From Verrucomicrobiaceae bacterium (GTDB lineage Bacteria > Verrucomicrobiota > Verrucomicrobiia > Verrucomicrobiales > Verrucomicrobiaceae), in NCBI GenBank assembly GCA_947458455.1, contig CANGYJ010000002.1, positions 248,001 through 312,000 of the forward strand: a DNA stretch of 64,000 bases. Direction: 5' to 3'. Position numbers and translations under genes: made by a program. The notes beneath the pieces are model-generated. The model was not told the origin of the DNA. It did no database searches and was given only the letters and a program-made list of their open reading frames with translations. This document shows, piece by piece, positions 25,585 through 36,040 of the stretch. Numbering within the stretch: position 1 is the first letter of the stretch; each line of letters opens with the position of its first letter.

Positions 25585-28500
25585 GTGCCCAACATGATTC
25601 GCCCCTTTATCAATTCTACTGTTCCCGAGCTTGAGGCGGTCGTCGAAGCGAGGTGCAATGACTTCGATTACCTCCTCAACCTAAAACAGGAGCTAGCGTT
25701 GCGCTCGTCGAATAGGGCTAGAGCACTGTATGAAAAGATTGATAATATATTGCAGCGGCGGTTAAAGAACCAGATGCCTACTCCCGAGAGAACTAGCACA
25801 CCCACATCCGCTCTTCTCGCCCGGTTAAAACCGTTGAGGGAAAAGCTCATAGACGTATCGCTCAGAAGCCGGCTGCTGAACTATCGTGACCTTGGCAGTC
25901 AGACGTTACCCCTCAAGCCTTGCGACCTCGATACCTTGTATCAATGGCTCGTTGCCAGTGAAAAGGAATTAGAAGTGGAAGGGGTGCCAAAGGGTGAGTC
26001 GAAAGACGAATCCACCGACCCATCAGAGGATGAAGCACAGCCGCCGCCAACACGTCCTAGCGTGGATTTTAACGGAGAAGACGCCACACGCGATATTGAA
26101 GACGGCATTCTGCGGTCGCGTGACTCGATGCTGAAGACCGAGAACCGAATGACGGCTCTGTTTCGCAAGTATCGTGAGTGCCTCGACGCGTTCGGCAGTA
26201 ATCTCTGCTTCATGGCGTTTGGGTTCCTCGAATGGACAGACCCAAAGCGACAAGACGATGAAAAACGCTATGCCCCACTCATTCTGGTGCCCGTGGCTTT
26301 GTCGAAAGTGAAGCGTGAGGTGGTCGTAGAGGCAGCTTCGGATGAGTTCGAGCTGGAAAATGATCACCAGCCCACGCGCCGAGGCCGCCCCCAAGCCTCA
26401 CGGCCAGCATTAACCTCGCGGATGATGGCCTATCGCTTCACAGTCAAATATGATGGCGAGGACATCGCCGACAATGTGGCGCTGCGCCTCAAATTGGAGA
26501 GCCTCCCCGGCCAAATAAGCCTGCCATCCTTTGATGCTGAGAACGACGACGCTAGCGTTGAAGAGTATCTGGAGAATGTGGAGCGGGCGATACGCAGACT
26601 CCCTCCCGAAGTGAATACTGGTTGGAAAGTGGTCCGAGGGGCAAGGCTGGCCTTTTTCAGTTCTGCTAAGGAGGCGATGTATCGCGATCTCGATCCTGCG
26701 AAATGGCCTACGTCAGGCCTGGTGAGCCAGGAATGGATTCAAGCGGCTTTGGATGGTCGCGATCAGGACACGACCCCATCCGTGACAGATGATGAGGTGA
26801 CCTCTGCACTGCACATCAACCCTGTTCCTACCGTTCTGGAGACTGATGGTTCACAGATGCGAGCCATCGTGAGAGTGCTACGAGGTGATCCCATGGTGAT
26901 CCAGGGGCCGCCTGGAACGGGGAAGAGCCAAACGATCACAAATCTCATCGCGGCGACGCTCGCAAAAGGTAAGTCAGTGCTGTTCGTCGCAGAAAAGATG
27001 GCGGCCCTCAGCGTGGTTCGTCAGCGCATGGAAGAGTCGGGTTTGGGGCGATACTGCTTGGAACTGCATTCTGCGAAAGCGACCCCGAGGCAGGTGATAG
27101 ACCAAGTAAAGAAGCGGCTTGCTCACCAAGCCGCCTCCGCTGCTCCAGCCTCCCAATTGTCCGCCGACCGTCAGCGTCTCAATCAACATCGCATCGCATT
27201 GGGTAACTATGGTGCGTCCATCCATCATTCGGATAACAGCCTGGAATCGAGCTTTCATGATGCTGTATGGAGGCGTTCGCAGCTTTTGGATGCACTAGAG
27301 GAACTGTTGGCTGGCCAAGACATCGTTATCGATTCAATGCCAGCCCTCTCAATGAGTCGAGAAGCTGGTTATGCCGAGTTGAGCACCCTCATTGATGCTC
27401 TGAAGGTTGCTGGCCGTTGCATCGCGGAGGGGGTGCATCTCGCAGCTCAGCCGTGGCTGGGATCATGTCCTCGTGAACTGCCCGGCCCCCACATGGAGGA
27501 AGCGGTGCGGCGCACGCTGGGCACAGCGAAGCAGGCTGCACTGAATTGGCAGCAAGCGGAAAGTCGCCTGCCGCTGCCGGATGAGTGGAGTGCTCCTACA
27601 GCGGATCACTGGATTGACCTGAATCAGCGTTTCCAGCCTGGGCCAGCGCCCGAATTGGCCGAGTGCATGTGCCATGAATTAGCGACTGATTTCACCGCAC
27701 TGTCCCGATATGACGAATATATCGCAGCACTCTCAGCGTGGCGAATGCCGCAGCCGGATGAAGCGAGAGCATTATCCGAAAACTCCGGCATCGATAAGAC
27801 AACGATTGAGCAAGCTAGAGCAGCAGCGGAGCAAATCGAGCGCACGCTTATCTCAAGAATACCGCATGTGACGCTGGAAGATCTGTCAGACTCTAGCGAG
27901 CAAGTGCTCTGGCTGCGTGACACGCTCGCCGCCCGCACCTCGACTTTGACGTCTCTGGCTGAGTTGATTCATGTGCCGATAACGGATGAGACATTCTCAG
28001 CAGGCAGCAGACTGGCTGCTTTCGGTTCACGTCTGGCACAAACGTCGCCGAGCGTGTGGCGCTGCCTTGATTCTGCTCTGTTGCATCCATCAAGCCTCAC
28101 TCAACTAACAATCGCAAAAAGAAAGCATAGCACCCTAACAGCGGAGCGAGATACGATTTCAGCTGAGGTGCGTCTGGATGACCTACCGGATGCTGCAACT
28201 TGGAGTGACTTATCGCGTGAATTACGACTGACCTCTGGCGGCTGGTTTAACTGGCTACCAGGCACACGCGGGAACAAGTTTCGTAAGCAGTTGCGAGCCT
28301 GTTTCTTGAAGCGACCCGCGAACGAAGCCGCCGCCATACTATCGATGGACCGAGCGCAGAATTGGCGAGCTGATGCTGCTAAATTTGCTGCTTCTGAGGA
28401 TGCCAAATCGTTGCTCGGCCCTGCCTTTTCTGGGATGGAAACTGACTGGGGCTCTTTAGATGCAGCAGCCTCGCTCGTCGCGGACTGGGTAAAGCAGTTC

Positions 28501-30954
28501 GGTATTGTCTCTGCCCAGGAATTCATTTCCGAGCATAAAGACGCGATCTTTGCCCAGTCATCGATAGTTGCTAGCCTTGCTGCCCAGGCTGAGGCTCATA
28601 TGAATGAATGGATGGCTCTAGCATCGACCTTGTTCCGGCAGGATGAGGCCACGTTGCGACAGCTTTCTACTCAGACCTTGAGCAAGGACCTGTCCACACA
28701 AGCAGAGACGGCTGTCAGCTTGGTCAAAGCTCTTGCAGAGCTCAAACTGCCACCGACGACGCTTACAGATTCGGTGCCGCTCCTGTGCTCCGTAGCACTG
28801 ACTCTCCGAGAGCACGCGGCCACCGTATCAGAACTCACCGCCAAGCCGATGTTCCTCGGCGACTGGCATCAGGGGTTGCTCGCCACTGACCTACAGCGGA
28901 TTGCCAATGCCATCGCTTGGCTTAGACAGATCATAGACGTCGAGGCACTGCCACACGCAATCAAGGTTTGGGCGTTCTCTGCATCGACGGTGCAGCGAGT
29001 GCTGGAAGTCATCGAGCGCGTCCAAACTATCACAAAAGCCATTGATGGTTGGCGGGCAGCCATGTCACCGCTAGCCGAAGTCTTTGTCTTCGATTCCTAC
29101 ACCGCGCCCATGTCCCAAAACAACTTGGGGCGAAGTGTGGGCATGATTCTCTCGCAGCTTGATGCCGCCATGGAAGCAGTGCCGTCATTGCTGCCTTGGT
29201 ATCACCTGCATGAAAGCGAACGCGCTATCGAGCAAGCTGGCGGCAAATCTCTCTGGGAGTGGTGTCGCGAACATCATCTCAAAGTCGAAGCCATCGAAAA
29301 GGCTGCACAGCTCGGCTTCAGCAATCAGTTCATCGAGCAAGTGCTCGCTCAGCATCCAGAGTTGAAGACCTATCATCGCCAAAAGCTCGAAGAGCATCGT
29401 GATGGATTCCGCTCACTCGACAAACGTGTTTTGAACTCCTTCCAAAAGGAGGTGGATCGCAGCATCTTTCGCAAGCATGGCGAAGCTCCTTCCGGCCATC
29501 GCAGAGGCTCCACCAAGGACTTCACCGAGATGTCCATGCTGCACCATGAGATGTCCAAACAGACGCGCCATGTGCCAGTGCGCCGGTTGGTGAGGCAGAG
29601 TGGCACTGCTCTGAAATATCTCATGCCCTGCTGGATGATGGGGCCACAGGCTGTCGCTCAGTTTCTTGAGCCAGAGAAAGTGGAGTTTGATCTCCTCATC
29701 ATCGACGAAGCATCCCAGGTGCGGCCCGAGGATGCTCTCGGCTCACTGGCTCGCGCCAAGCAGATTGTGATCGTCGGAGACTCGAAGCAGATGCCGCCCA
29801 CGGATGTCTTTCAAGCTCTTGGTGTAAACGATGCGGATGATGAGGTCGAAGACGAAGACGGTGAAATGGTCTCATCAAACAGTGCTGCGCTCGAAATGAC
29901 TTCCATCCTCGACACCTTCGAGAAGCAACTACCGGCTGAAACGCTGCGCTGGCACTACCGCAGCCAGCATCAGAGCCTGATCGCCTTCTCCAACGAAAGC
30001 TTCTATGAATCCAGCCTGATCGTTCCGCCGTCCCGCTGGCACGCGAGTGATGATTTGGGTATCGTGCGACACTTTCTGGAGACTGGTCGCTTACAGGATC
30101 GCAAGAACCCAGCCGAGGCCGCCAAAGCTGTCGAAATCATGCGTGAGCATGTGCTCAGAGAATTCCAACGCCATGAGGATGATCGTGAAACTCTGGGCGT
30201 CGTCGCCATGAATGCTGTCCAGCAGGATTTGATCTCGGAAAGATGGGAAAAGGCCTGCAAAGACGACCCCGATCTGGAAGCTGCACTAACCGAGTTCACC
30301 TCCAAGACGTCCTTGTTCATCCGTAATCTCGAAAACGTCCAGGGCGATGAGCGTGATGTGATCCTCATCTCAACCACCTACGGGAAGAACGCCGCTGGTG
30401 ATATGCACCAGCGATTCGGCCCCGTGAACAAAGCTGGTGGCTGGCGTCGCCTCAATGTGCTCTTCACCCGTGCTCGGAAGCGTATCCATCTGGTAACCAG
30501 CATGGTGCATGACAACGTTCAACAGGACATGAAACAAGCCGAATCTGGTCGCACCTTTCTCCGCAAGTATCTGCAATATGCCGAGACAGGCCATCTGCCT
30601 GACTCTGGCACAGCAGGCTTCAAGGGAACCCCAGACTCAGGCTTCGAGGAATCCGTCGCTCGTAGCCTGCTCGGACTAGGCTACGAGTTTCACTATCAAG
30701 TCGGCGTCCAGGGCTTCTTCATCGACATTGGCGTGATTCATCCCGATCAACCGGGCCAATACCTCTGCGGCATCGAATGCGATGGGGCCGCCTACCATTC
30801 CCACCCCATCGCCAGAGATCGCGACCGCATCCGCCAAGAGATCCTGGAGAACCGCGGTTGGAAGATATTCCGTATTTGGTCGACTGACTGGTATCGAAAC
30901 CGCAAACTCGAGATTGAAAGGCTTCACGCTTTTCTAAGGCTTCAAAGCTTATGA
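25585..30954 (+). CDS. DUF4011-helicase-Vsr-like nuclease protein (Hhe-type defence candidate)
   Basis: A single 1789-residue protein. Residues about 85-390 carry a DUF4011-type region (REKLIDVSLRSRLLNYRDLG). A split SF1 helicase follows: GPPGTGKSQTITNLIAATLA (Walker A, near 441), LLIIDEASQVRPEDA (Walker B, near 1370), GDSKQMPPTD, WHYRSQH, VQGDERDVILISTTYG and RRLNVLFTRARKRIHL. The last 100 residues are a Vsr/MTES_1575-like nuclease (GIECDGAAYHSHPIARDRDR, WKIFRIWSTDWYRN). DUF4011-helicase-Vsr proteins were reported as the single-gene antiphage system Hhe; activity here is inferred. Codon use is AT-richer than neighbours and there is no partner gene, consistent with transfer. Confidence 0.78.
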   Translation: MPNMIRPFINSTVPELEAVVEARCNDFDYLLNLKQELALRSSNRARALYEKIDNILQRRLKNQMPTPERTSTPTSALLARLKPLREKLIDVSLRSRLLNYRDLGSQTLPLKPCDLDTLYQWLVASEKELEVEGVPKGESKDESTDPSEDEAQPPPTRPSVDFNGEDATRDIEDGILRSRDSMLKTENRMTALFRKYRECLDAFGSNLCFMAFGFLEWTDPKRQDDEKRYAPLILVPVALSKVKREVVVEAASDEFELENDHQPTRRGRPQASRPALTSRMMAYRFTVKYDGEDIADNVALRLKLESLPGQISLPSFDAENDDASVEEYLENVERAIRRLPPEVNTGWKVVRGARLAFFSSAKEAMYRDLDPAKWPTSGLVSQEWIQAALDGRDQDTTPSVTDDEVTSALHINPVPTVLETDGSQMRAIVRVLRGDPMVIQGPPGTGKSQTITNLIAATLAKGKSVLFVAEKMAALSVVRQRMEESGLGRYCLELHSAKATPRQVIDQVKKRLAHQAASAAPASQLSADRQRLNQHRIALGNYGASIHHSDNSLESSFHDAVWRRSQLLDALEELLAGQDIVIDSMPALSMSREAGYAELSTLIDALKVAGRCIAEGVHLAAQPWLGSCPRELPGPHMEEAVRRTLGTAKQAALNWQQAESRLPLPDEWSAPTADHWIDLNQRFQPGPAPELAECMCHELATDFTALSRYDEYIAALSAWRMPQPDEARALSENSGIDKTTIEQARAAAEQIERTLISRIPHVTLEDLSDSSEQVLWLRDTLAARTSTLTSLAELIHVPITDETFSAGSRLAAFGSRLAQTSPSVWRCLDSALLHPSSLTQLTIAKRKHSTLTAERDTISAEVRLDDLPDAATWSDLSRELRLTSGGWFNWLPGTRGNKFRKQLRACFLKRPANEAAAILSMDRAQNWRADAAKFAASEDAKSLLGPAFSGMETDWGSLDAAASLVADWVKQFGIVSAQEFISEHKDAIFAQSSIVASLAAQAEAHMNEWMALASTLFRQDEATLRQLSTQTLSKDLSTQAETAVSLVKALAELKLPPTTLTDSVPLLCSVALTLREHAATVSELTAKPMFLGDWHQGLLATDLQRIANAIAWLRQIIDVEALPHAIKVWAFSASTVQRVLEVIERVQTITKAIDGWRAAMSPLAEVFVFDSYTAPMSQNNLGRSVGMILSQLDAAMEAVPSLLPWYHLHESERAIEQAGGKSLWEWCREHHLKVEAIEKAAQLGFSNQFIEQVLAQHPELKTYHRQKLEEHRDGFRSLDKRVLNSFQKEVDRSIFRKHGEAPSGHRRGSTKDFTEMSMLHHEMSKQTRHVPVRRLVRQSGTALKYLMPCWMMGPQAVAQFLEPEKVEFDLLIIDEASQVRPEDALGSLARAKQIVIVGDSKQMPPTDVFQALGVNDADDEVEDEDGEMVSSNSAALEMTSILDTFEKQLPAETLRWHYRSQHQSLIAFSNESFYESSLIVPPSRWHASDDLGIVRHFLETGRLQDRKNPAEAAKAVEIMREHVLREFQRHEDDRETLGVVAMNAVQQDLISERWEKACKDDPDLEAALTEFTSKTSLFIRNLENVQGDERDVILISTTYGKNAAGDMHQRFGPVNKAGGWRRLNVLFTRARKRIHLVTSMVHDNVQQDMKQAESGRTFLRKYLQYAETGHLPDSGTAGFKGTPDSGFEESVARSLLGLGYEFHYQVGVQGFFIDIGVIHPDQPGQYLCGIECDGAAYHSHPIARDRDRIRQEILENRGWKIFRIWSTDWYRNRKLEIERLHAFLRLQSL

Positions 30955-31119
30955 CACACCTTGGATTCGAATGCGAGCACATGAGCCGTGGCGAATGCAG
31001 CGTCTAACCTCGGTTTGTTTGTAGTGCTGAAAAAGCCTTCGAATTGCTCAAAAAACAGTTTCTTGAGGTCGGCTTCACTTCTACTGCAACGAAGCTTCTT
31101 CCCGTCAGCTTTGATTCTT

Positions 31120-32433
31120 ATGCCGTCCGCGCCTCGTCAACATGGTATCTCGCTCCTCACGGCCACAGCGGTCGTCGTGGCCAATATGATCGGCACGGGC
31201 GTCTTCACGTCGCTGGGCTTTCAGGTGGGAGGGCTGCCATCTGGTTTCGCGATTTTGATGCTGTGGCTCGTCGGCGGCGTGTGCGCTTTTTGCGGGGCGG
31301 TGTGCTATGGCGAGCTGGCGGCGGCTCTGCCGAGGTCGGGCGGGGAGTATCATTTCCTCTCGAAGATCTTCCATCCGGCGGTGGGCTTCCTTTCGGGATG
31401 GCTTTCGGTGACGGTGGGCTTTGCGGCGCCGATTGCGCTCGCGGCGATGGCGTTTGGCAAATACTTCAGCGCCATCTTTCCGCATGCGCCGGCCACGACG
31501 TGGTCGCTCGTGATGGTGTGGATCGTCACGCTGATCCATGTGGGCGGCATTCATGTGGCGGCGAAGTTTCAAAACACGGCCACCTGGCTCAAAGTGCTGC
31601 TGATCCTCGTTTTCATCGTCAGCGGCTTCGTCATCAGCGAGGGGCAGGCGGTGAGCTTTTTGCCCAAGGCGGGCGATGGCAAATTGGTCGGCAGCACGCC
31701 CTTCGCGGTGAGCCTGGTGTATGTGATGTATGCCTACGCGGGCTGGAATGCGGCCACCTACATCGTGGGGGAGATTCGTGATCCGCAGAAGAATGTGCCG
31801 AAGGCCATCGCCCTTGGTACGCTACTCGTGACGGGCTTGTACATCGCCTTGAACGCCGTTTTCCTCTACGCCGCGCCGATGAGCGAGCTGGATGGCAAGC
31901 TCGATGTGGGGCATGTGGCGGCGGATCGCATCTTCGGGCACACCGGCGGGCAGGTGATGTCGGCGCTGATCTGCCTCGGGCTGGTGTCGAGCATCTCGGC
32001 GATGACCTGGGTGGGGCCTCGCGTGATGAAAACGATGGGCCAGGACCTCAAACTGCTCGCCCCGCTAGCCGTCAGCGATGAACGCGGCGTGCCGGTGGCG
32101 GCCTTGTTTGTGCAGCTTTCCATCGTCGTGACGCTGCTGCTCACTGCCAGCTTTGAAACGGTGCTCACCTGCGTGCAGTTCAGCATTCAGCTCGGCTCGT
32201 TCGCCACCGTCGTGGGCCTCATCGTGCTGCGGATCAAGCAGCCGGACCTCCCGCGGCCGTATCGCTGCTGGGGCTATCCCATCACGCCGCTGCTTTTCCT
32301 CGGCATCAGCTTGTGGATGATGATCTTCGTCGCCAAAAAGCATCCTGAAGAAACCCTGGCCGGCATGGCGTTGATCCTGCTTGGCTGGATTATCTACTTC
32401 GTCTCGCCGCGCCATCCTTCGACTGAATCATGA
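31120..32433 (+). CDS. APC-family amino acid permease
   Basis: A 437-residue membrane protein from ATG 31120. VVVANMIGTGVFTSLGFQVG is the conserved APC helix-1 motif (GxG around the substrate site), followed by YGELAAALPRSGGEYHFL and VYVMYAYAGWNAATYIVGEI. About 12 helices are expected. It would exchange or take up amino acids by proton symport; substrate unknown. The longer frame from 30988 lacks support. Its stop overlaps the next ATG (ATGA), so the downstream secreted protein is translationally coupled. Confidence 0.85.
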   Translation: MPSAPRQHGISLLTATAVVVANMIGTGVFTSLGFQVGGLPSGFAILMLWLVGGVCAFCGAVCYGELAAALPRSGGEYHFLSKIFHPAVGFLSGWLSVTVGFAAPIALAAMAFGKYFSAIFPHAPATTWSLVMVWIVTLIHVGGIHVAAKFQNTATWLKVLLILVFIVSGFVISEGQAVSFLPKAGDGKLVGSTPFAVSLVYVMYAYAGWNAATYIVGEIRDPQKNVPKAIALGTLLVTGLYIALNAVFLYAAPMSELDGKLDVGHVAADRIFGHTGGQVMSALICLGLVSSISAMTWVGPRVMKTMGQDLKLLAPLAVSDERGVPVAALFVQLSIVVTLLLTASFETVLTCVQFSIQLGSFATVVGLIVLRIKQPDLPRPYRCWGYPITPLLFLGISLWMMIFVAKKHPEETLAGMALILLGWIIYFVSPRHPSTES

Positions 32434-33542
32434 AACGCCTCGTCTCGTTCCTCGCCCTCGCCGTCGTCTCGTTTTCCTTCGCTCAATCCACCCCCACCGC
32501 CGACGATCAGGCGCGGTTTCTCGCCGGTCTGCCGCCGCAGGAAGGTTCCCCGCTGTTTGAACTGGCTCAGCGGGGCGAGTTTGCCCGCCACGCGAAGGGT
32601 TTAGACACCGCCTGGGAAGATATCGAGAAGCGCCAGCTCGGCTCGATCCGTGGCTGGATGCAGGAAACGCATCCGCAGCTCGTGGCGGACACCGCCCCGC
32701 TGCTCTACGTCTTCAGCGGGCCGGATTTCCTCCACGCCAACACCTTCTACCCGAACGCCAGCACCTACGTCCTCTGCGGCATCGAGCCCGTGGGCACCCC
32801 GCCGGATGTCACGCAGCTCGGCGGCGACTCGCTCGACCATTCGCTGCGCAACCTGCGCAACTCGCTGGAGGCCATTTTGAGCTTCAGCTTCTTCATCACC
32901 TCGGACATGAAGAACGACTTCTCCGCCAACGCCACCAAGCTCAACGGCACCATCCCCGTCATCTACACCTTCCTCGCCCGCAGCGGCTGCCACATCGACA
33001 CCGTGGAGCTCATCGGCCTCGACAAAGACGGCAAGGAAGGCCCCCACGAAGGTTCGAAGCATCCCGGCGTCAAAATCGGCTTCACTGGCAAGGCGGGCCA
33101 AAAGCAGACGGTGTACTATTTCTCCACGAACCTCGCCAGCTACATGATCAAGCAGGACCCCGGCTTCGTCCGCTTTTGCGAGGCTCTCGGTGCTCCGAAC
33201 GGCTTCACCAAGTCCGCCTCCTATCTGATGCACCTGGAGGAGTTCGACCTCGTGCGGGATCTCCTTTTGGCGAAATGCACCACCCTCCTCCAGGACGATA
33301 CCGGCGTGATGTGGAAGGATTTTCCCCGCGAAGTCTGGACCCCGACCGCTTACGGCTGGTATCCCGGCCCCATCGCCCGCTTCAAAGAGAAATATCAGAG
33401 TGATCTCGCCGCCGTGTACAAGGCCGGCGACGTGCCGCCCATCCCCTTTGGCATCGGCTACAACTGGCGTCCCAAGATGAGCACCCTCATCTTCGCCCAA
33501 GCCAAGCGGGAACCCGCCAAGGCCATTCCGGTGAACGAGTGA
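32430..33542 (+). CDS. Secreted protein of unknown function
   Basis: A 370-residue exported protein with signal VSFLALAVVSFSFAQ. Notable segments are YVFSGPDFLHANTFYPNAST, FLARSGCHIDTVELIGLDKD and VYYFSTNLASYMIKQDPGF. These form a coherent globular domain found in several uncharacterised bacterial proteins, but no function is known. It overlaps the APC permease by four bases, implying co-expression; a shared nutrient role is only a guess. Confidence 0.65.
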   Translation: MKRLVSFLALAVVSFSFAQSTPTADDQARFLAGLPPQEGSPLFELAQRGEFARHAKGLDTAWEDIEKRQLGSIRGWMQETHPQLVADTAPLLYVFSGPDFLHANTFYPNASTYVLCGIEPVGTPPDVTQLGGDSLDHSLRNLRNSLEAILSFSFFITSDMKNDFSANATKLNGTIPVIYTFLARSGCHIDTVELIGLDKDGKEGPHEGSKHPGVKIGFTGKAGQKQTVYYFSTNLASYMIKQDPGFVRFCEALGAPNGFTKSASYLMHLEEFDLVRDLLLAKCTTLLQDDTGVMWKDFPREVWTPTAYGWYPGPIARFKEKYQSDLAAVYKAGDVPPIPFGIGYNWRPKMSTLIFAQAKREPAKAIPVNE

Positions 33543-33706
33543 GGTTGCCCCGGAGGGCAGGATTGTATTCCCGCCTCAAAGAAGCGGGGTGCTTTCTGGA
33601 TTCGGGGCTTGGAACCGCTCGTGAGCGCTTCTGGATGCTGCCTTGCCATGTTGCCCGTCGGGTTTATGCCATTCCCATAAACGCCCGCCATGCCTTCCGC
33701 CGCCTG

Positions 33707-35731
33707 ATGCGGTTTGCCGCAGCCCTTTTGGGCATCGGCGGCACGGCGATCTTCGCCGAAGCCACCCGCCTACCGCCCGGTGTTCCGGTGGTGGTGAGTG
33801 CGTCAGAGCCTCTGCCAGTCCAAAAGGCCGCTCGGGACCTTTGCCGTGATCTCGAATGGGTGCTGAAGAAGGCCTCGCCCCTTGTTTCCAAAGCTCCCGC
33901 CGATTCCGGCCCCGCCATCATCATCTCCAGCTCGAACGCGGACGGTGATGTCACCGGTTCCGAGGCGCATGCCATCCTGCGGCAGGGCGAGCAGGTGCGG
34001 CTCATTGGCTCGGACATGCGCGGCGTGATTTACGCCATCTACAGCTTCAGCGAGCACTTTCTCGACATGCCGCCGTGGTGGTTTTGGGCCGGTTGGAAGC
34101 CGCGCACGATGTCGCACATCGAGATCCCGGATGGAACGAAGCTCACCTGGAAGTCACCGCAGGTGCGCTGGCGTGGCTGGTTCCCGAATGACACGGATTT
34201 GCTCTCACCTTGGATTCAGCGCGATTACGCCGCCCACTGGGATCGCGAGCTCGAAACGATGCTGCGGCTCAAATTGAACCTGCTCGATATCGGCGAGTTC
34301 TCCGATGACTCGCTACGCAAACTGCGTGTGCCACGGGATCGCGGGCTGGTGGTGACCACCACGCATCTTGCACCGTTTGGAGCCTCCTTGCGCGACTGGC
34401 CGGAGTTCTGGCAGAAGCAGGGACGCGCCAGCCCGCCGCCGTTGCGTCTCGCGGACATGGCGCTGCTGGAGCAGTTTTGGGAGCATCACATCCGCCTCGC
34501 GCTGCAAGAGAAGGTCGAAATGATCTGGATGATCGGTCTTCGTGGCGATGGCGACAAAGGCTACTACAAAACCTTCAGCGATGCCCCGCCAGACGATGTG
34601 GCGCGTGCCCGCGTGCTTCAGGAGGTCCTGGAGCGGCAGGTGGCGCTGTTGCAGCGCGTCACCAGCCAGCCGGAGCCGCTCATGCGCACCGTCATTTATG
34701 ATGAGGCCTCTGATTACATGGCGGTCGGGCTGCTGCATCCGCCGGAGCTGCCGAGCCTCATCTGGAACTTCAGCGCAGCGCGGCACGATCACTTTCCCGC
34801 GCCCGATCTCCGTCGCTATCGCGCCCCGCCCTCACGGCCGCTCGGCTACTACTTCAATGTGCAGTTCACCAACACCGGCTCGCATCTCGCTGATGGCGAA
34901 GGCCCTTGGAAGATGGAGCAAAACCACCGCATGCTGCTCGACTGCGGACCGAACGTGCAGCTCTCCATCGTCAACTCCGGCAACACCCGCGAGTTCCCCC
35001 TCACGCTCTCGGCGCACGCCCGCATGATGTGGGACTTTGCCAGCTATGACAGCGACCGCTTCCTCACCGATTTCTGCCAGCACCACTGGGGCGCAAAGCA
35101 CGGCCCGCCCATCGCCGCACTCTACCGCGACTTCTTCAGCGCCTACTGGCAGCAACGAAAGTCCGACATTCCCGACTTCCCGCGCCAGTACCTCTTCCAC
35201 GATCTGCGCATCGCCCGTGCCGCCCGCGATCTCATGCGTGCCACCATCGATGCCGTGCCCGAGGCCGAGTTGCTCGGGGATCGTGGCATCGGCTACTACC
35301 GCATCGTGCCCGAGGACAACGGCACCACTTCCAAGGCCAATGCCGTGCGCCTCGGCCTTCAGCACGCCGCCCAGCGCTTCGCCGAAGTCGCCAACCGCTG
35401 CGATGCCCTGAGTCCGCAGCTCGATGAGCAAGGCCGTCTCTTCTTCGATCAAAGCCTGAGCCTGCAAGCTCGCTTCCTGGCCGCCGCCTCCGAATGCACC
35501 GCCGCCTGCGCGGAAGCCTACCTCGCCAGGGCCGACCGATCCGCTCACGACGATTGGATGCTCAAAGCCAAGTCCGCCGCCGATAGGATGTCAAAACTCC
35601 TCCACGAGGCCGACTCCAGCGGCCCGCTGAAGGATTGGTATGTGCCCGAGAAGATTTTCGGCCTCCAGGAAACCCACGAGATGATTCAAAGGCGCGTTTC
35701 TGGCAAGGTGACGCCGCGCGGGATTCCGTAA
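33707..35731 (+). CDS. Glycoside hydrolase family 115-like protein
   Basis: A 674-residue protein from ATG 33707 with signal (FAAALLGIGGTAIFAEA). GSDMRGVIYAIYSFSEHFL with PPWWFWAGWKP matches the GH115 N-terminal domain; LKLNLLDIGEFSDDSLRKLR, EMIWMIGLRGDGDKGYYK and YYFNVQFTNTGSHL follow the catalytic barrel. GH115 enzymes remove glucuronic acid or its 4-O-methyl form from xylan. It is shorter than typical members (about 800-1000), with a reduced C-terminus, and several core residues differ, so specificity may differ. The frame upstream to 33539 lacks a signal peptide. Confidence 0.72.
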   Translation: MRFAAALLGIGGTAIFAEATRLPPGVPVVVSASEPLPVQKAARDLCRDLEWVLKKASPLVSKAPADSGPAIIISSSNADGDVTGSEAHAILRQGEQVRLIGSDMRGVIYAIYSFSEHFLDMPPWWFWAGWKPRTMSHIEIPDGTKLTWKSPQVRWRGWFPNDTDLLSPWIQRDYAAHWDRELETMLRLKLNLLDIGEFSDDSLRKLRVPRDRGLVVTTTHLAPFGASLRDWPEFWQKQGRASPPPLRLADMALLEQFWEHHIRLALQEKVEMIWMIGLRGDGDKGYYKTFSDAPPDDVARARVLQEVLERQVALLQRVTSQPEPLMRTVIYDEASDYMAVGLLHPPELPSLIWNFSAARHDHFPAPDLRRYRAPPSRPLGYYFNVQFTNTGSHLADGEGPWKMEQNHRMLLDCGPNVQLSIVNSGNTREFPLTLSAHARMMWDFASYDSDRFLTDFCQHHWGAKHGPPIAALYRDFFSAYWQQRKSDIPDFPRQYLFHDLRIARAARDLMRATIDAVPEAELLGDRGIGYYRIVPEDNGTTSKANAVRLGLQHAAQRFAEVANRCDALSPQLDEQGRLFFDQSLSLQARFLAAASECTAACAEAYLARADRSAHDDWMLKAKSAADRMSKLLHEADSSGPLKDWYVPEKIFGLQETHEMIQRRVSGKVTPRGIP

Positions 35732-35829
35732 AACAGCCCCCCGTCCTGCTGCCGCAGGGCGTTGTTCAGCTCGTCCAGCTTGTCGGGATTTCCAAATAAA
35801 CTCAGGAACGTTGCGTCGTTGGGTGACAT
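35686..35829 (-). CDS. Possible small protein overlapping the GH115 3' end
   Basis: A 47-codon minus-strand frame from ATG 35829 gives a protein-like sequence (DATFLSLFGNPDKLDELNNA, then QQDGGLFYGIPRGVTL). It overlaps the GH115 tail by 46 bases on the opposite strand. It is the end of a far longer antisense frame that is clearly a shadow of the act genes, so this call is tentative. Confidence 0.25.
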   Translation of the reverse strand: MSPNDATFLSLFGNPDKLDELNNALRQQDGGLFYGIPRGVTLPETRL

Positions 35830-36004
35830 TTGGTTTGGCCGCTTCCAAACCCCGCAGACGGTCGAAAAATGAAGAGCCGCTGGGCTTTTGAGGTTTGGCG
35901 GTTTTTTGGCTAAAAAAACGGGTTGGAAAACCACTGGGACAGAAGGGGAATTGCCTTCGCCCGCCGAAGGGGGCGGGATTTTTTCAAAAATCTTATTTCT
36001 CCGG

Positions 36005-36033
36005 TTGCGCGGGGATTGCGCCAATCCTATTCT
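36005..36033 (+). promoter_or_regulatory. Candidate sigma-70 promoter of the act operon
   Basis: TTGCGC (36005-36010) and TATTCT (36028-36033) are separated by 17 bases. The predicted start near 36040 abuts the palindrome at 36041. The rest of the 35732-36078 gap shows no clear gene on the plus strand. Confidence 0.4.
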
Positions 36034-36040
36034 GAGCCTC

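Noticed and set aside
33543..33706. Upstream extension of the GH115 gene to 33539
   Set aside because: It would place 56 non-signal residues before a clear signal peptide; ATG 33707 fits better. The stretch contains only a short GTTTATG/CATAAAC hairpin.
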